Of a DNA stretch of 64,000 nucleotides, positions 10,625 through 20,647 are shown one piece after another (the first letter of the stretch is position 1; each line of letters opens with the position of its first letter). The stretch is from Jiella marina (GTDB taxonomy: Bacteria; Pseudomonadota; Alphaproteobacteria; Rhizobiales; Rhizobiaceae): positions 62,001 through 126,000 of the forward strand of contig NZ_JAKQZG010000013.1 in assembly GCF_024359545.1 (NCBI RefSeq). Reading direction: 5' to 3'. The translations under genes were made by a program, and so were the position numbers. Under the pieces are notes generated by a model. The model was given only the letters and a program-made list of their open reading frames with translations. It searched no databases and was not told where the DNA came from.

Positions 10625-10978
10625 ATGACGCCGGTAATGGGTATCCTCTGGGAGGTTTCCTTCGCCGAATTCCTCTTCGTCACCGTCATTCTCGGCGGCG
10701 GCGGAGCCTGGATGATCGGCCGTTCGACGGCTCTGACCTGGAGCGGCTGGGGTCTGCTGGCCTTCTATGTCGGGCTCTTGGCGCTCGCGGTGCGCTTCAT
10801 TCACTTCAGCCTGTTCAACGGGTCGTTCCTGCTTCCCGTCTCGACGTTCTGGACCGGGCTCTACTACGGCATCATCGACTTCATCGTCCTGTTCGCGATC
10901 GCCGCCGCCGGCCGTCTCTTCGTCCGAAACCGGCAGATGGCGCGGCAATACGGCTTTCTGCGGGGCTCGACCGGCTGA
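10625..10978 (+). CDS. DUF6867-type small membrane protein of the liv operon
   Basis: The 117-residue protein begins MTPVMGILWEVSFAEFLFVT and has three to four hydrophobic segments with a basic, soluble tail ending RQMARQYGFLRGSTG. It resembles the DUF6867 family found next to liv genes in rhizobia. Its position between livF and the binding-protein gene suggests an accessory role in transport or transporter stability, but no activity is known. The family assignment is from memory of sequence pattern. Confidence 0.75.
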   Translation: MTPVMGILWEVSFAEFLFVTVILGGGGAWMIGRSTALTWSGWGLLAFYVGLLALAVRFIHFSLFNGSFLLPVSTFWTGLYYGIIDFIVLFAIAAAGRLFVRNRQMARQYGFLRGSTG

Positions 10979-11116
10979 GATTCGGCGACCGGCGGAAGCC
11001 ATCCGCCCGACGCTTGCCCGTGAATGATTTCCGGGCTTTAATCCCCGGCAGGTAGGGGAGGAATTACCTGCTGCGGCCGAACGGCCGTAACGATGTTCAA
11101 CACAGGGAAGGTTCGT

Positions 11117-12280
<1,164 letters not shown>

Positions 12281-12307
12281 CGCGCAGGCATCATCCCTGA
12301 TGCTTCG

Positions 12308-12335
12308 GGCCCGCGGCGCAAGCCGCGGGCCTTTT
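12308..12335 (+). terminator. Rho-independent terminator of the liv operon
   Basis: A perfect 10-bp stem (12308-12317 with 12322-12331) closes a GCAA tetraloop and is followed by TTTT. It sits 28 bases after the stop of the binding-protein gene. Confidence 0.85.
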
Positions 12336-12365
12336 CTTTGCAGTCCGCTTCCCGGACCGACGCAT

Positions 12366-12400
12366 AAAGAAAAGCCCCGGCCACATGCGCGGCCGAGGCT
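12366..12400 (-). terminator. Terminator of the DAHP synthase gene
   Basis: On the minus strand, 32 bases past the stop codon, 12400-12391 pairs with 12382-12373 with one internal mismatch, and a TTTTCTTT tract follows. It faces the liv terminator, so the two operons converge cleanly. Confidence 0.8.
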
Positions 12401-12431
12401 TGATGAGTCCAGAACTGAATCGTCGGCGGAG

Positions 12432-13817
12432 TCAGCCGTTGACGGCGGTCGCCTGACGCAAGGCGGTCGCCACGTGATCCTTCTTCAGCAGCTCCGCCAC
12501 GAGGAAGGCGAGCTCCAGCGCCTGATTGGCGTTGAGCCGCGGATCACAATGGGTGTGGTAGCGGTCCGACAGATCCTCGGCGAGGATCGGGCGCGCGCCG
12601 CCAGTGCATTCGGTCACGTCCTTGCCGGTCATCTCGATATGGATGCCGCCGGGATGCGTGCCCTCCGCTCGGTGCACATCGAAGAAGGCCTGCACTTCGG
12701 CGAGGATCCGCTCGAAGGGGCGCGTCTTGTAGCGGTTCAGCGTGATCGTGTTGCCGTGCATCGGATCGCAGGACCAGACGACCTTGCGACCCTCGCGCTC
12801 GACGGCGCGGATCAGCTTCGGCAGGCACTCCTCGACCCGCTCGTGGCCGAAACGGGTGATCAGCGTCAGACGACCGGCCTTGTTATCCGGGTTCAGCCGA
12901 TCAATCAGGCGCAAGAGATCGTCGGGCTCGGAGGATGGGCCGCATTTCAGACCGAGCGGATTCTGGATGCCCCGGCAGAATTCGATATGGGCGTGGTCGA
13001 GCTGGCGGGTCCGGTCGCCGATCCAGATCATGTGGCCGGAGGTCGCGTACCAGTCGCCGGAGGTGGAATCGACGCGGGTGAGCGCCTGTTCGTAGCCCAG
13101 AAGCAGCGCCTCGTGGCTGGTGAAGAAGTCGGTCTCGCGCAGCGAGGGGTGGTTTTCGGCATCGATGCCGATCGCGCGCATGAAGGCCATCGTCTCGGAG
13201 ATCCGGTCGGCGAGCGCACTGTAGCGCTCGGCCTCCGGGCTGCCGGCGACGAAGCCGAGCATCCACTGGTGGACATTGTCGAGATTGGCGTAGCCGCCCT
13301 GGGCGAAGGCACGCAGCAGATTGAGCGTCGCCGCCGACTGGCGGTAGGCCTCGATCTGGCGCTCGGGATTGGGAATGCGCGCGCCCTCTGTGAACTCGAT
13401 GCCGTTGATGATGTCGCCGCGATAGGATGGCAGCGTCTTGCCGTCCTTGGTCTCGTTGTCGGACGAGCGGGGCTTGGCGAACTGGCCGGCGATGCGGCCG
13501 ACCTTCACGACCGGCTGTGAGCCGGCGAAGGTGAGCACGATCGCCATCTGCAGGAAGGCGCGGAAGAAGTCACGAATGTTGTCAGCGCCGTGTTCGGCAA
13601 AGCTCTCGGCGCAGTCGCCGCCCTGAAGCAGGAAGGCCTCACCTTCGGCGACTTCCGCCAGCGACTTCTTCAGCTTGCGCGCCTCGCCGGCAAAGACCAG
13701 CGGCGGGAAGCTCGCGAGGCGCTCTTCCGTTTCGGCGAGAGCGGCGGGATCCGGATAGTCCGGCACCTGCAGAACAGGCTTTGAGCGCCAGCTCGACGGT
13801 GTCCAATCCTTTGCCAT
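12432..13817 (-). CDS. Class II 3-deoxy-7-phosphoheptulonate (DAHP) synthase
   Basis: The 461-residue enzyme condenses phosphoenolpyruvate with erythrose 4-phosphate in the first step of the shikimate pathway. It matches the class II (plant/Mycobacterium-type) family: [15 protein letters not shown] with a metal-binding cysteine near residue 75, [15 protein letters not shown], and [11 protein letters not shown]. The start is set at 13817 ([14 protein letters not shown]), which has AGGAGA about eight bases upstream; longer in-frame starts add unlike sequence. It appears monocistronic with its own terminator. Confidence 0.93.
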   Translation of the reverse strand: MAKDWTPSSWRSKPVLQVPDYPDPAALAETEERLASFPPLVFAGEARKLKKSLAEVAEGEAFLLQGGDCAESFAEHGADNIRDFFRAFLQMAIVLTFAGSQPVVKVGRIAGQFAKPRSSDNETKDGKTLPSYRGDIINGIEFTEGARIPNPERQIEAYRQSAATLNLLRAFAQGGYANLDNVHQWMLGFVAGSPEAERYSALADRISETMAFMRAIGIDAENHPSLRETDFFTSHEALLLGYEQALTRVDSTSGDWYATSGHMIWIGDRTRQLDHAHIEFCRGIQNPLGLKCGPSSEPDDLLRLIDRLNPDNKAGRLTLITRFGHERVEECLPKLIRAVEREGRKVVWSCDPMHGNTITLNRYKTRPFERILAEVQAFFDVHRAEGTHPGGIHIEMTGKDVTECTGGARPILAEDLSDRYHTHCDPRLNANQALELAFLVAELLKKDHVATALRQATAVNG

Positions 13818-14004
13818 TACCAACTCTCCTGACCGGGACCGCCGGTCGCTTTCCGCCTCGGTTTCGTGATGATGAAAGGCCGGCGGCGCCGATACGCCTT
13901 GCCGATTTCCCAACGTGGGCGGTCTTTAAGCACCAAATGGCCGCTTTGTCATCACCAAGAGGCACGAAGCGCGCCATTCCTTTTCGGCACTGGCCGCGCC
14001 CGGC

Positions 14005-14811
14005 TCAGACGAGTTCGTCCGTCCAGACCTCGAAGCCCGAAAGCTGGTTGGGGCCGAAAGTGTGGGTGAGCGGCACGTCGGCGGCGTCACGCCCCTGCGC
14101 GATCAGGATGCGGCCGATGCGCGGCTGGTTGTTGCGCGGGTCGAAGGTCCACCAGCGCCCGCCGAGATAGACTTCCATCCAGGCGGCGAAATCCATCGGC
14201 GCATAGGGCGGCGGCTGGCCGATGTCGCTGACATAGCCGGTGCAATAGCGCGTCGGGATGTTCATCGCCCGGCAGAAGGCAACGGCGAGATGCGTGAAGT
14301 CACGGCATACTCCGCGCCCTTCCGCATAGGTCTCGGCGGCCGTCCGCGTCGCGCGGGAATGCTCATAGCCGAAGGTCACGTGGTTGTGGACGAAATTGCA
14401 GATCGCCTGCACCCGCTGCCAGCCTTCGGGCGTGTGGCCGAACAGCCGCCAGGCCTCGTTGGAGAGGATGTCGGTCTCGCAGTAGCGGCTGCCGAGCAGG
14501 AACTGGAGCGTATCGGCGGGCAATTCCTCCACCTTGTGCTGGCGGGCGTCGAAGGCCTGCTCGTCGGGCTGCCCGCTGTCATGGATGATGCTGTCGGTGC
14601 CGAGCACGAAGCGGCCGGGAGGCGCGACCAGACGGTTGCACCAATTGCCGAAACTGTCGCGATAGCTTTCGAGCGGCACGACAGGGTTGGTGATCAGATG
14701 GTCCGGCCGTTCCAGATAGCCGACGCGCGAATAGTGCACGTTGAGGATGACGATCATCGGCGTCGGCGCGGGGAAATCATAGGTGAGCTGGCAGCCCAGT
14801 CTGATGCGCAT
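14005..14811 (-). CDS. Transglutaminase-like cysteine protease family protein
   Basis: The 268-residue protein has an N-terminal beta-rich domain (MRIRLGCQLTYDFPAPTPM) followed by a transglutaminase-like core. The core has the catalytic Cys in GRGVCRDFTHLAVAFCRAM, and His and Asp positions in MDFAAWMEVYLGGRWWTFDPR. Bacterial members are usually soluble peptidases or amidases of unknown substrate. The ATG at 14811 fits the family N-terminus. The neighbouring minus-strand cyclotransferase gene ends 150 bases upstream, and co-transcription is possible. Confidence 0.85.
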   Translation of the reverse strand: MRIRLGCQLTYDFPAPTPMIVILNVHYSRVGYLERPDHLITNPVVPLESYRDSFGNWCNRLVAPPGRFVLGTDSIIHDSGQPDEQAFDARQHKVEELPADTLQFLLGSRYCETDILSNEAWRLFGHTPEGWQRVQAICNFVHNHVTFGYEHSRATRTAAETYAEGRGVCRDFTHLAVAFCRAMNIPTRYCTGYVSDIGQPPPYAPMDFAAWMEVYLGGRWWTFDPRNNQPRIGRILIAQGRDAADVPLTHTFGPNQLSGFEVWTDELV

Positions 14812-14960
14812 GTCGCGGCAAATCCTCGAGGAATGGGCCCGGCCTCGGCGAGCGGAGACATGTCCGCGGCGGCGCCGGCAATGGGAGGAGACGGGATGGC
14901 CCGCTCCGGTCCTGCGAAACGTCATCCTACACGATCGGCCGCGCCCGGGATGCGCAAATT

Positions 14961-15614
14961 TCAGGCTGACTGCGCAAGATCGACATGGCGGCCGCCCCGC
15001 TCCGCGACGAGGCGGTCGAACAATTGGGCCTCATCTTCGTGGAGGTCGACCGAACGCGGATAGCGTGGCTGATGCCGGTCCTTGAGAACCGGGGTCTCGA
15101 AGCCATGGGTCTCGGTGACGAAGCGGCTCAGGCCCTCCCCGCCATAGAGCGTGCGAAACCCCTGCATGACCGCATCGAGATAGCTCTGCAGGATCGCCGC
15201 CTGACGGTCCTCGGCAGTCGCAGCGCCCTGATGCGCCTCGTAGATATAGACGGGAATGTCCGCGATCGGCGGATTCTCCACCCACAGCCGGCCGAGATCG
15301 ACAATGCGGCGGCTGTAGCCCGCCTCGCGCTCGTCGACGGCGGGCAGGTGGTCGACGAGATCATAGACGACGACGCCATGCACGGCCGCGTCCTCGTCCG
15401 GCTTCACGGAGAGTAGCGCCATATCCTCCGCGGCATCGCGCGGCAGCCAGAAGCGGCGCCACCCGGCCGCCTCGGCGCGGCGAATCCCGAGGAACTTCGT
15501 CCGGAGCGTGCGGCGATTGACCAGCGAGCCATAGCCGAAATAGGCGACGATACGCCCCTGCCGCGCCAGGTCCGCGAGTTCGGGATGGTCGTCATGAAAG
15601 GCCGTGTCCTGCAT
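14961..15614 (-). CDS. Gamma-glutamylcyclotransferase-like protein
   Basis: The 217-residue protein has the GGCT/AIG2-like nucleotide-free binding loop YFGYGSLVNRRTL near residue 27 and a candidate catalytic glutamate in VDEREAGYSRR. Such enzymes release 5-oxoproline from gamma-glutamyl compounds, and ChaC members act on glutathione. The length fits a ChaC-like or plain GGCT-fold protein, so the substrate is uncertain. The ATG at 15614 was chosen because the family core starts soon after it. Confidence 0.75.
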   Translation of the reverse strand: MQDTAFHDDHPELADLARQGRIVAYFGYGSLVNRRTLRTKFLGIRRAEAAGWRRFWLPRDAAEDMALLSVKPDEDAAVHGVVVYDLVDHLPAVDEREAGYSRRIVDLGRLWVENPPIADIPVYIYEAHQGAATAEDRQAAILQSYLDAVMQGFRTLYGGEGLSRFVTETHGFETPVLKDRHQPRYPRSVDLHEDEAQLFDRLVAERGGRHVDLAQSA

Positions 15615-15840
15615 GGGAGTCCATCTGGGTCTTAAGGGCAGGGAAATCGAGGTGGGTCGCGAGATATCGTTCCTGTCGACGGCACTCAAGCCTCGCAGGC
15701 GCCCCGATCGGCTCAATCCCGGACCGGTAGCTCGTGGCGCTCCCCACGCCACTCGGGCCCGATCGACGCGAGCGTCAATCGAAACGGAGACGGACCGCCC
15801 TACCCTTGACGTTCACGTAAGTGTCGGAGAGCGTGCCGCC

Positions 15841-16755
15841 ATGCCCATCTTCACCCATCATGCCGGCGCCACGGCCCATGACGCGTTCTTTCCGGTCAGC
15901 CAGCGCGAGTTGACGGTCGCGACCGACGACGGCGTCTCGCTGCCGGCGACACTCTATTCCGGCGACGGCCCCGGCCCGGCCGTGCTGGTCTCTTCCGCGG
16001 CGGCGGTCGAGCACCGCTTCTATCGTGCCTTTGCGACCCACCTCGTCGAACAGGGGGCACGGGCGGTCCTGACCTACGATTTCCGCGGCGTCGGCGCCGG
16101 CGCCAAGGACGCGGCGGCAAAGCGCTATCGCATGAAGGATTGGGGCATCCACGACCTGCCGGCCGCCCTTGACGCGCTGGCCTCGGCGGCGGGACCCGGG
16201 CCGATCGTCGGCATCGGCCATTCCTTCGGCGGGGTGGCGCTCGGTCTCTGCGGCGTTGCGGACCGCTTCGAGCGCTACGCGATGGTGGCTTCCCTCAACG
16301 GCTATTACGGCCGCACCGCCGAACCGCTGCGGGTTTTTGCCCGGATGAACCTCGCCGGTGTGCCGGCGACACGGCTCCTCGGCCATGTGCCGGCGTCGGT
16401 CGGACTCGGCACGGCTCTCGCGGGGCCGATCTTTCGCGACTGGGCGCGCTGGTGCCGACATCCGGATTTCCTTTTCGCCGAGCCCGAGATCGCCGGGGCC
16501 GACAGCTTTGCCAAAGTGCGCCTGCCGCTGCTTTCGATTGGCGTCACCGACGATTCCTGGGGCACCGAAGCCGCCGTCCAGGCGCTGCTCGACCACTTTC
16601 CGAATGCTCAAGTTTCGCAATGCTGGCTCTCGCCGAGCGAGGCGGGTCAGCCGATCGGCCATATGGGCTTTTTCCGCCGCGCGATGCGCGCGACGCTCTG
16701 GCCGGTAGCCACCCGCTTTCTGCTGGAGGCCGAACTGCCGAAGGAGACCGGTTAG
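15841..16755 (+). CDS. Alpha/beta hydrolase
   Basis: The 304-residue protein has the alpha/beta-hydrolase fold with nucleophile elbow GIGHSFGGVALGL near residue 125, an oxyanion strand region PAVLVSSAAAVEHRFYRAFA, and a late His region IGHMGFFRRAMR. It resembles the YdhM/serine aminopeptidase-like group, but no substrate can be named. The ATG at 15841 opens the conserved part; upstream in-frame sequence is low in family character. Its last four bases overlap the end of the convergent EamA gene. Confidence 0.8.
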   Translation: MPIFTHHAGATAHDAFFPVSQRELTVATDDGVSLPATLYSGDGPGPAVLVSSAAAVEHRFYRAFATHLVEQGARAVLTYDFRGVGAGAKDAAAKRYRMKDWGIHDLPAALDALASAAGPGPIVGIGHSFGGVALGLCGVADRFERYAMVASLNGYYGRTAEPLRVFARMNLAGVPATRLLGHVPASVGLGTALAGPIFRDWARWCRHPDFLFAEPEIAGADSFAKVRLPLLSIGVTDDSWGTEAAVQALLDHFPNAQVSQCWLSPSEAGQPIGHMGFFRRAMRATLWPVATRFLLEAELPKETG

Positions 16756-17675
16756 CGCTTCGAGCTGCCCATCGGGGCGGCCACCATGATCGCTGCCGCT
16801 GCGATCAGAGCCATGCCGAACAAGCCCCGGAACCCTGGCGTTTCACTGAAGATCAGAAAACTCCAGAGGGCGGCGAACAGGAGATAGGCGTTGTCGAGGA
16901 CGCCGATGACGGGCGACGGAGCCAACTGGTAGGCCCGTGCGACACAGGTGGCGATGATCACCATCAGAACGGCAAGCCCGACGATCAAGCCGATCTCGGA
17001 CCATCCGACCGGTGACCAGAGGGACAGAACGAACGGCGCGCGATCGACCGCCGACGCGTCCAGATCGAGCCCCACCAGGATCACGAGCCCGGCCCCGCCA
17101 GCCATTGCGAGCGAGAAATTGAGATTGAGAGCCATGGCGAGCGCGCTCTCGCCGCCGCAGCGGCTGCGGGTCACGATCGCCGCCAGCGCGTAGCAGGCGG
17201 CCGAGACGAAGGGCAGGCCGATCAGAGAAGACAAGGCCACCGGATCCGGAGACAGGACCGTCAGAACGCCGGCCAGTCCGATCGCCACCGCACCCCAGCC
17301 GCGGCCGCCGAGAGGCTCCCGCAAAAGCCAGGCGGAAAACACCGCCATCATCAGCGGCGCCGTGTAGAGCGCCGCCGCCGCGGTTGCGAAGGAGATCGAA
17401 GGCAGGGCCGCATAGTAGCAGACCCACATGCCGGTGAGCAGAGCGCTCCGCAGCCACACCCAGCGCGATCCGCTCCACCCGAGGACGCCGCGGCGGCGCC
17501 ACAGTTCGACACCCGAAATCAGCACGCTTGCGATCAGTGAACGGATGAGCAAGAGTTGCCCAAGGGGCAGGCGATCACTGGCGAGCTTGACCAGCGCGTC
17601 CGACAGCGACAGGAGGAGGACAGCAACGACAATCGCCCCTGCGCCGCCTCGCAGCACTGAATTTTCAATCTTCAT
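16752..17675 (-). CDS. EamA/DMT-family transporter
   Basis: The 307-residue membrane protein has ten predicted hydrophobic segments in two EamA repeats, starting ALVKLASDRLPLGQLLLIRS and, in the second half, PVIGVLDNAYLLFAALWSFL. These drug/metabolite transporters export small metabolites such as amino acids. A LysR regulator is transcribed divergently from a 103-bp shared region, which suggests it controls this exporter. The substrate is unknown. Confidence 0.85.
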   Translation of the reverse strand: MKIENSVLRGGAGAIVVAVLLLSLSDALVKLASDRLPLGQLLLIRSLIASVLISGVELWRRRGVLGWSGSRWVWLRSALLTGMWVCYYAALPSISFATAAAALYTAPLMMAVFSAWLLREPLGGRGWGAVAIGLAGVLTVLSPDPVALSSLIGLPFVSAACYALAAIVTRSRCGGESALAMALNLNFSLAMAGGAGLVILVGLDLDASAVDRAPFVLSLWSPVGWSEIGLIVGLAVLMVIIATCVARAYQLAPSPVIGVLDNAYLLFAALWSFLIFSETPGFRGLFGMALIAAAAIMVAAPMGSSKR

Positions 17676-17778
17676 GATAGGCCTGCGGTTTGCGTCGCGG
17701 AAAATCGTCTCGCCCTTTCAATCGCGCCGTCGCCGCATCCACAAACGTCTTCTCGTCGAATATCCATGAGTTCAGGTT

Positions 17779-18726
17779 ATGAATCTGTCGCTCAAATCGC
17801 TGCCGCCATTATCGAGCCTCAGGCCCTTCGAGGCCGCGGCGCGGCTCCAGAGCTTCACTCTCGCGGCGGAAGAACTCGGACTGACCCAGGCCGCCATCAG
17901 CAAGCAGATCCGCCTTCTGGAGGCGGATCTCGGCACGCCGCTTTTCGAACGGCGGAACCGGGGCGTCTTCCTGAGTGCGGCGGGGCGCCGGCTGGGCCAG
18001 GTGGTCAGCCAGGCTCTGGCGGATATCGCGACGGAAGCCGGCCAGCTTCGCGGGCGATCGCGGCCCAAAGAGGCGGTGCTGTTCTGCCAGCTCTGCGAAG
18101 CCTTCTACTGGCTGACGCCGCGGCTTGCGCGCTTTCACGGCCGGCATCCGGAGATCGAGCTGCGGCTGGTCTCCTCGATCAGACCGCTGATCGAAAGCCC
18201 CGATTCCTTCGACGTCGCCATCCAGACATCGGGCCGGCCATCGGGCAGCTATCCTCTCGCCTTCACGGCCGATGACGAGGTGTTTCCCGTCTGTGCACCT
18301 GCCCTCCTCGAAGGCGCAGGGAGCCCTTTGACGCTGGAAACCCTGTGCGATCTTTCGCTGCTGTCACACCGCGTGCTCCCACAGGACTGGATCGACTGGG
18401 ACGACTTTCTGCCAAGGGTCGGTTCGGCGCTCCGCGTGGGCGCCAAGGCACGGCCCTTCGACAGCTATCCGCTGGTCCTCCAGGCGGCGATCGCCGGACA
18501 CGGCGTCGCACTGGGCTGGCGGCGGACGGTCCAGCCCCTGCTCGAGGCCGGTACATTGGTGAGACCCTGTCGCGAAACACTGCTCCGTCCGCGCGAGATT
18601 TCGGTCTTTACCAGCCCCGAAGGTCGAACCCGGCCGGAAACGCGCGCCCTCCTCGCCTGGCTCCGCGAAGAATTCGATGACGGCCGAACCGGGCTTGCGG
18701 GCGAAAAAATGTCGCAGCTGTCGTAA
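17779..18726 (+). CDS. LysR-family transcriptional regulator (GcvA-like)
   Basis: The 315-residue protein has an N-terminal winged helix-turn-helix (LSSLRPFEAAARLQSFTLAA, then LTQAAISKQIRLLE) and a C-terminal effector-binding domain. The opening PPLSSLRPFEAAAR and the motif LEADLGTPLFERRNRGV are typical of the GcvA/AmpR-like subgroup. It is divergent from the EamA exporter gene, the usual layout for a LysR regulator and its target. The inducer cannot be predicted. Confidence 0.88.
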   Translation: MNLSLKSLPPLSSLRPFEAAARLQSFTLAAEELGLTQAAISKQIRLLEADLGTPLFERRNRGVFLSAAGRRLGQVVSQALADIATEAGQLRGRSRPKEAVLFCQLCEAFYWLTPRLARFHGRHPEIELRLVSSIRPLIESPDSFDVAIQTSGRPSGSYPLAFTADDEVFPVCAPALLEGAGSPLTLETLCDLSLLSHRVLPQDWIDWDDFLPRVGSALRVGAKARPFDSYPLVLQAAIAGHGVALGWRRTVQPLLEAGTLVRPCRETLLRPREISVFTSPEGRTRPETRALLAWLREEFDDGRTGLAGEKMSQLS

Positions 18727-19013
18727 TTCTGCCGCTTCCGCAGGGTGAATTGGGCGCAGCATGGCTGGAGGGGTTCAGCTTCGAGAGTTGAGACGATGGG
18801 AGCCCGACCGAGGGACGGTCGGAGGTGTCCTTTGGCTTGATTCAGGCGGGTTCAAAGCCCTGACAGCCGAAGCGGGAACGTCGGCGGCTTGGTAAAATTT
18901 CTGCGAAGAAAAGGAATTGGTTACCAAGATTCGGCGATGATCAGGAGTGAGATCGGTGCGCTGACCGAAACGGGCAGCACGGAGCGAAGGGGGCTCCCGG
19001 CCGATCGAAGCGC

Positions 19014-20549
19014 ATGATGAACGGATGGGGGACGCGGTTGACCGCTAGAGATTTCGAGGGGAACGGCCCGGCCGGGCCGAAGACTTCGCCGCGCAGCCAA
19101 GGCCTTCTTCGCCGAGCCCTTTGGGGCGGCGCAATCGCGCTCTCGGCGATGGCCGCGATCGGACTCTCCACGCAGATTTGGGCTTCCGACCCCTCCTCCG
19201 GCAGCGCCGAAGTCGAGCTGGCAGCCGCCGATACCACCCCGATCACGATCGCCCTGCGCGATGCCGCCGCGTCCCCTCCGACCTACGGTGCGCGAAACTC
19301 CAACCTGACCGAGCCGACAGGCCTGCGTGCTGGCGAACGCCCCGACCCGGGCCATGAACTCGCAGAACGCGGCGGACGCGTCTATCGTCCCGATGCGGCA
19401 GGCTCCGCCTCCCAAGCCGCGCAGCCGGATGCCGCAGACGCCTTGTCGCAGGTCGCAGACCTGCCGGAGCCGTCCCCGGAGGCCAAGGCCCCCTGGGGCT
19501 CGATCCCGAAAGAGCTGGAAGCACAGGTCGCGGCCGAGACGGTTTCGCAGAAGCCGGCCAAGCCCCGCCCCGCCCGCCAGGAAAGCGAGCCGAGCGGCCA
19601 GGGCGCCCTCGCCCAGCTCGCAGCCTTTAACCCGAAGCCCTCCCTGCGCGAAAAGCTCGAAGGCACGGGTGTCGCCGCATTCCAGTCGCCGACCGACAAT
19701 CCCCGCCCCTCCTTGCGGGCGGAGATCGAAGCCGCTGCTGCCACTCAGGCCGATGAGCTCGGCGAGGAGGATCTTCTCGCGGCGATCCCGCTTCCCGAAC
19801 CCCGTCCGGAAGCGTCGGAGAGCGAAGGCGTGCAGGTCGCCAGCCTCGAGCCGCAAGACGGGCCAAATTCCCTCGGCACCGCGGTCGAGGAGATGACGGC
19901 GCTTGCCGTGCCGCTTCCGACCCGTCGTCCGGACTACTCACCGCCGGTCGCAGCGCAGCCGGACGAGCCAACCCGGCAGCCGGCGAGCCGTCAGGCCCCC
20001 CGCCGCGCGCCGGACGTCGCCAGCACGCGTCCCCAGACGCCCGGCAACGACAATTCATCCGGCGGCATCGGCAGCTTCTTCAAGAAGCTCTTCAAGGGCG
20101 ATGTCAGCAAGAAGCTGCCCCATCCCAGCATGGGGATCGCGGTCTACGACATCTCGGCACAGGCGGTCTATCTGCCCGGCGGAGAGGAGCTGGAAGCTCA
20201 CTCCGGCCTCGGCCACATGAAGGACGACCCGCGCTACGTGAACCAGAAGAACCGCGGGCCGACGCCGCCGAACATCTATAATCTGCGCATGCGCGAGGCG
20301 CTGTTCCATGGCGCCGAAGCGGTCCGCCTGCTGCCGGCGGACGGGCGCAAGAAATACAATCGCGACGGCCTTCTCGCCCACCCCTACATGTATGTCCGCG
20401 GCGGCGGAAACGACAAATCGATGTCCAATGGCTGCATGACAGTCAAGGAGTACGAGCGCTTCCTGAACGCCTTCAAACGCGGGCAGATCAAGCGCCTCAT
20501 CGTGGTGTCGAGCCTTCGCGACCTGCCGACCTACATGGCGGCGCTCTGA
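19014..20549 (+). CDS. Tlde1/DUF2778-domain exported protein with long Pro/Ala-rich linker
   Basis: The 511-residue protein has a cytoplasmic basic N-terminus, one membrane segment at about residues 34-55 (ALWGGAIALSAMAAIGLSTQ), a long low-complexity Ala/Pro/Glu-rich linker to about residue 365, and a C-terminal Tlde1 (DUF2778) domain. The domain has HSGLGHMKDDPRYVNQ and KSMSNGCMTVKEYERF, giving the conserved His and Cys of an L,D-transpeptidase-like fold. Tlde1 proteins process peptidoglycan stem peptides; some are type VI effectors. No secretion genes are nearby, so a resident cell-wall role is more likely. A second ATG at 19017 is also possible. Confidence 0.82.
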   Translation: MMNGWGTRLTARDFEGNGPAGPKTSPRSQGLLRRALWGGAIALSAMAAIGLSTQIWASDPSSGSAEVELAAADTTPITIALRDAAASPPTYGARNSNLTEPTGLRAGERPDPGHELAERGGRVYRPDAAGSASQAAQPDAADALSQVADLPEPSPEAKAPWGSIPKELEAQVAAETVSQKPAKPRPARQESEPSGQGALAQLAAFNPKPSLREKLEGTGVAAFQSPTDNPRPSLRAEIEAAAATQADELGEEDLLAAIPLPEPRPEASESEGVQVASLEPQDGPNSLGTAVEEMTALAVPLPTRRPDYSPPVAAQPDEPTRQPASRQAPRRAPDVASTRPQTPGNDNSSGGIGSFFKKLFKGDVSKKLPHPSMGIAVYDISAQAVYLPGGEELEAHSGLGHMKDDPRYVNQKNRGPTPPNIYNLRMREALFHGAEAVRLLPADGRKKYNRDGLLAHPYMYVRGGGNDKSMSNGCMTVKEYERFLNAFKRGQIKRLIVVSSLRDLPTYMAAL

Positions 20550-20647
20550 GGGGTCCTGCCTGCCCGCTACGCGCCGGCGGTTCTCACCTCTCCACGCAAC
20601 AGGGCTGCATGGAGAGACGCTTCGTTCGCCCTTGTGGGTCGGCCTCC

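Noticed and set aside
12300-13520. 406-codon plus-strand ORF over the DAHP synthase gene
   Set aside because: The minus-strand class II DAHP synthase explains the region; the plus-strand frame is a high-GC shadow and includes a terminator.
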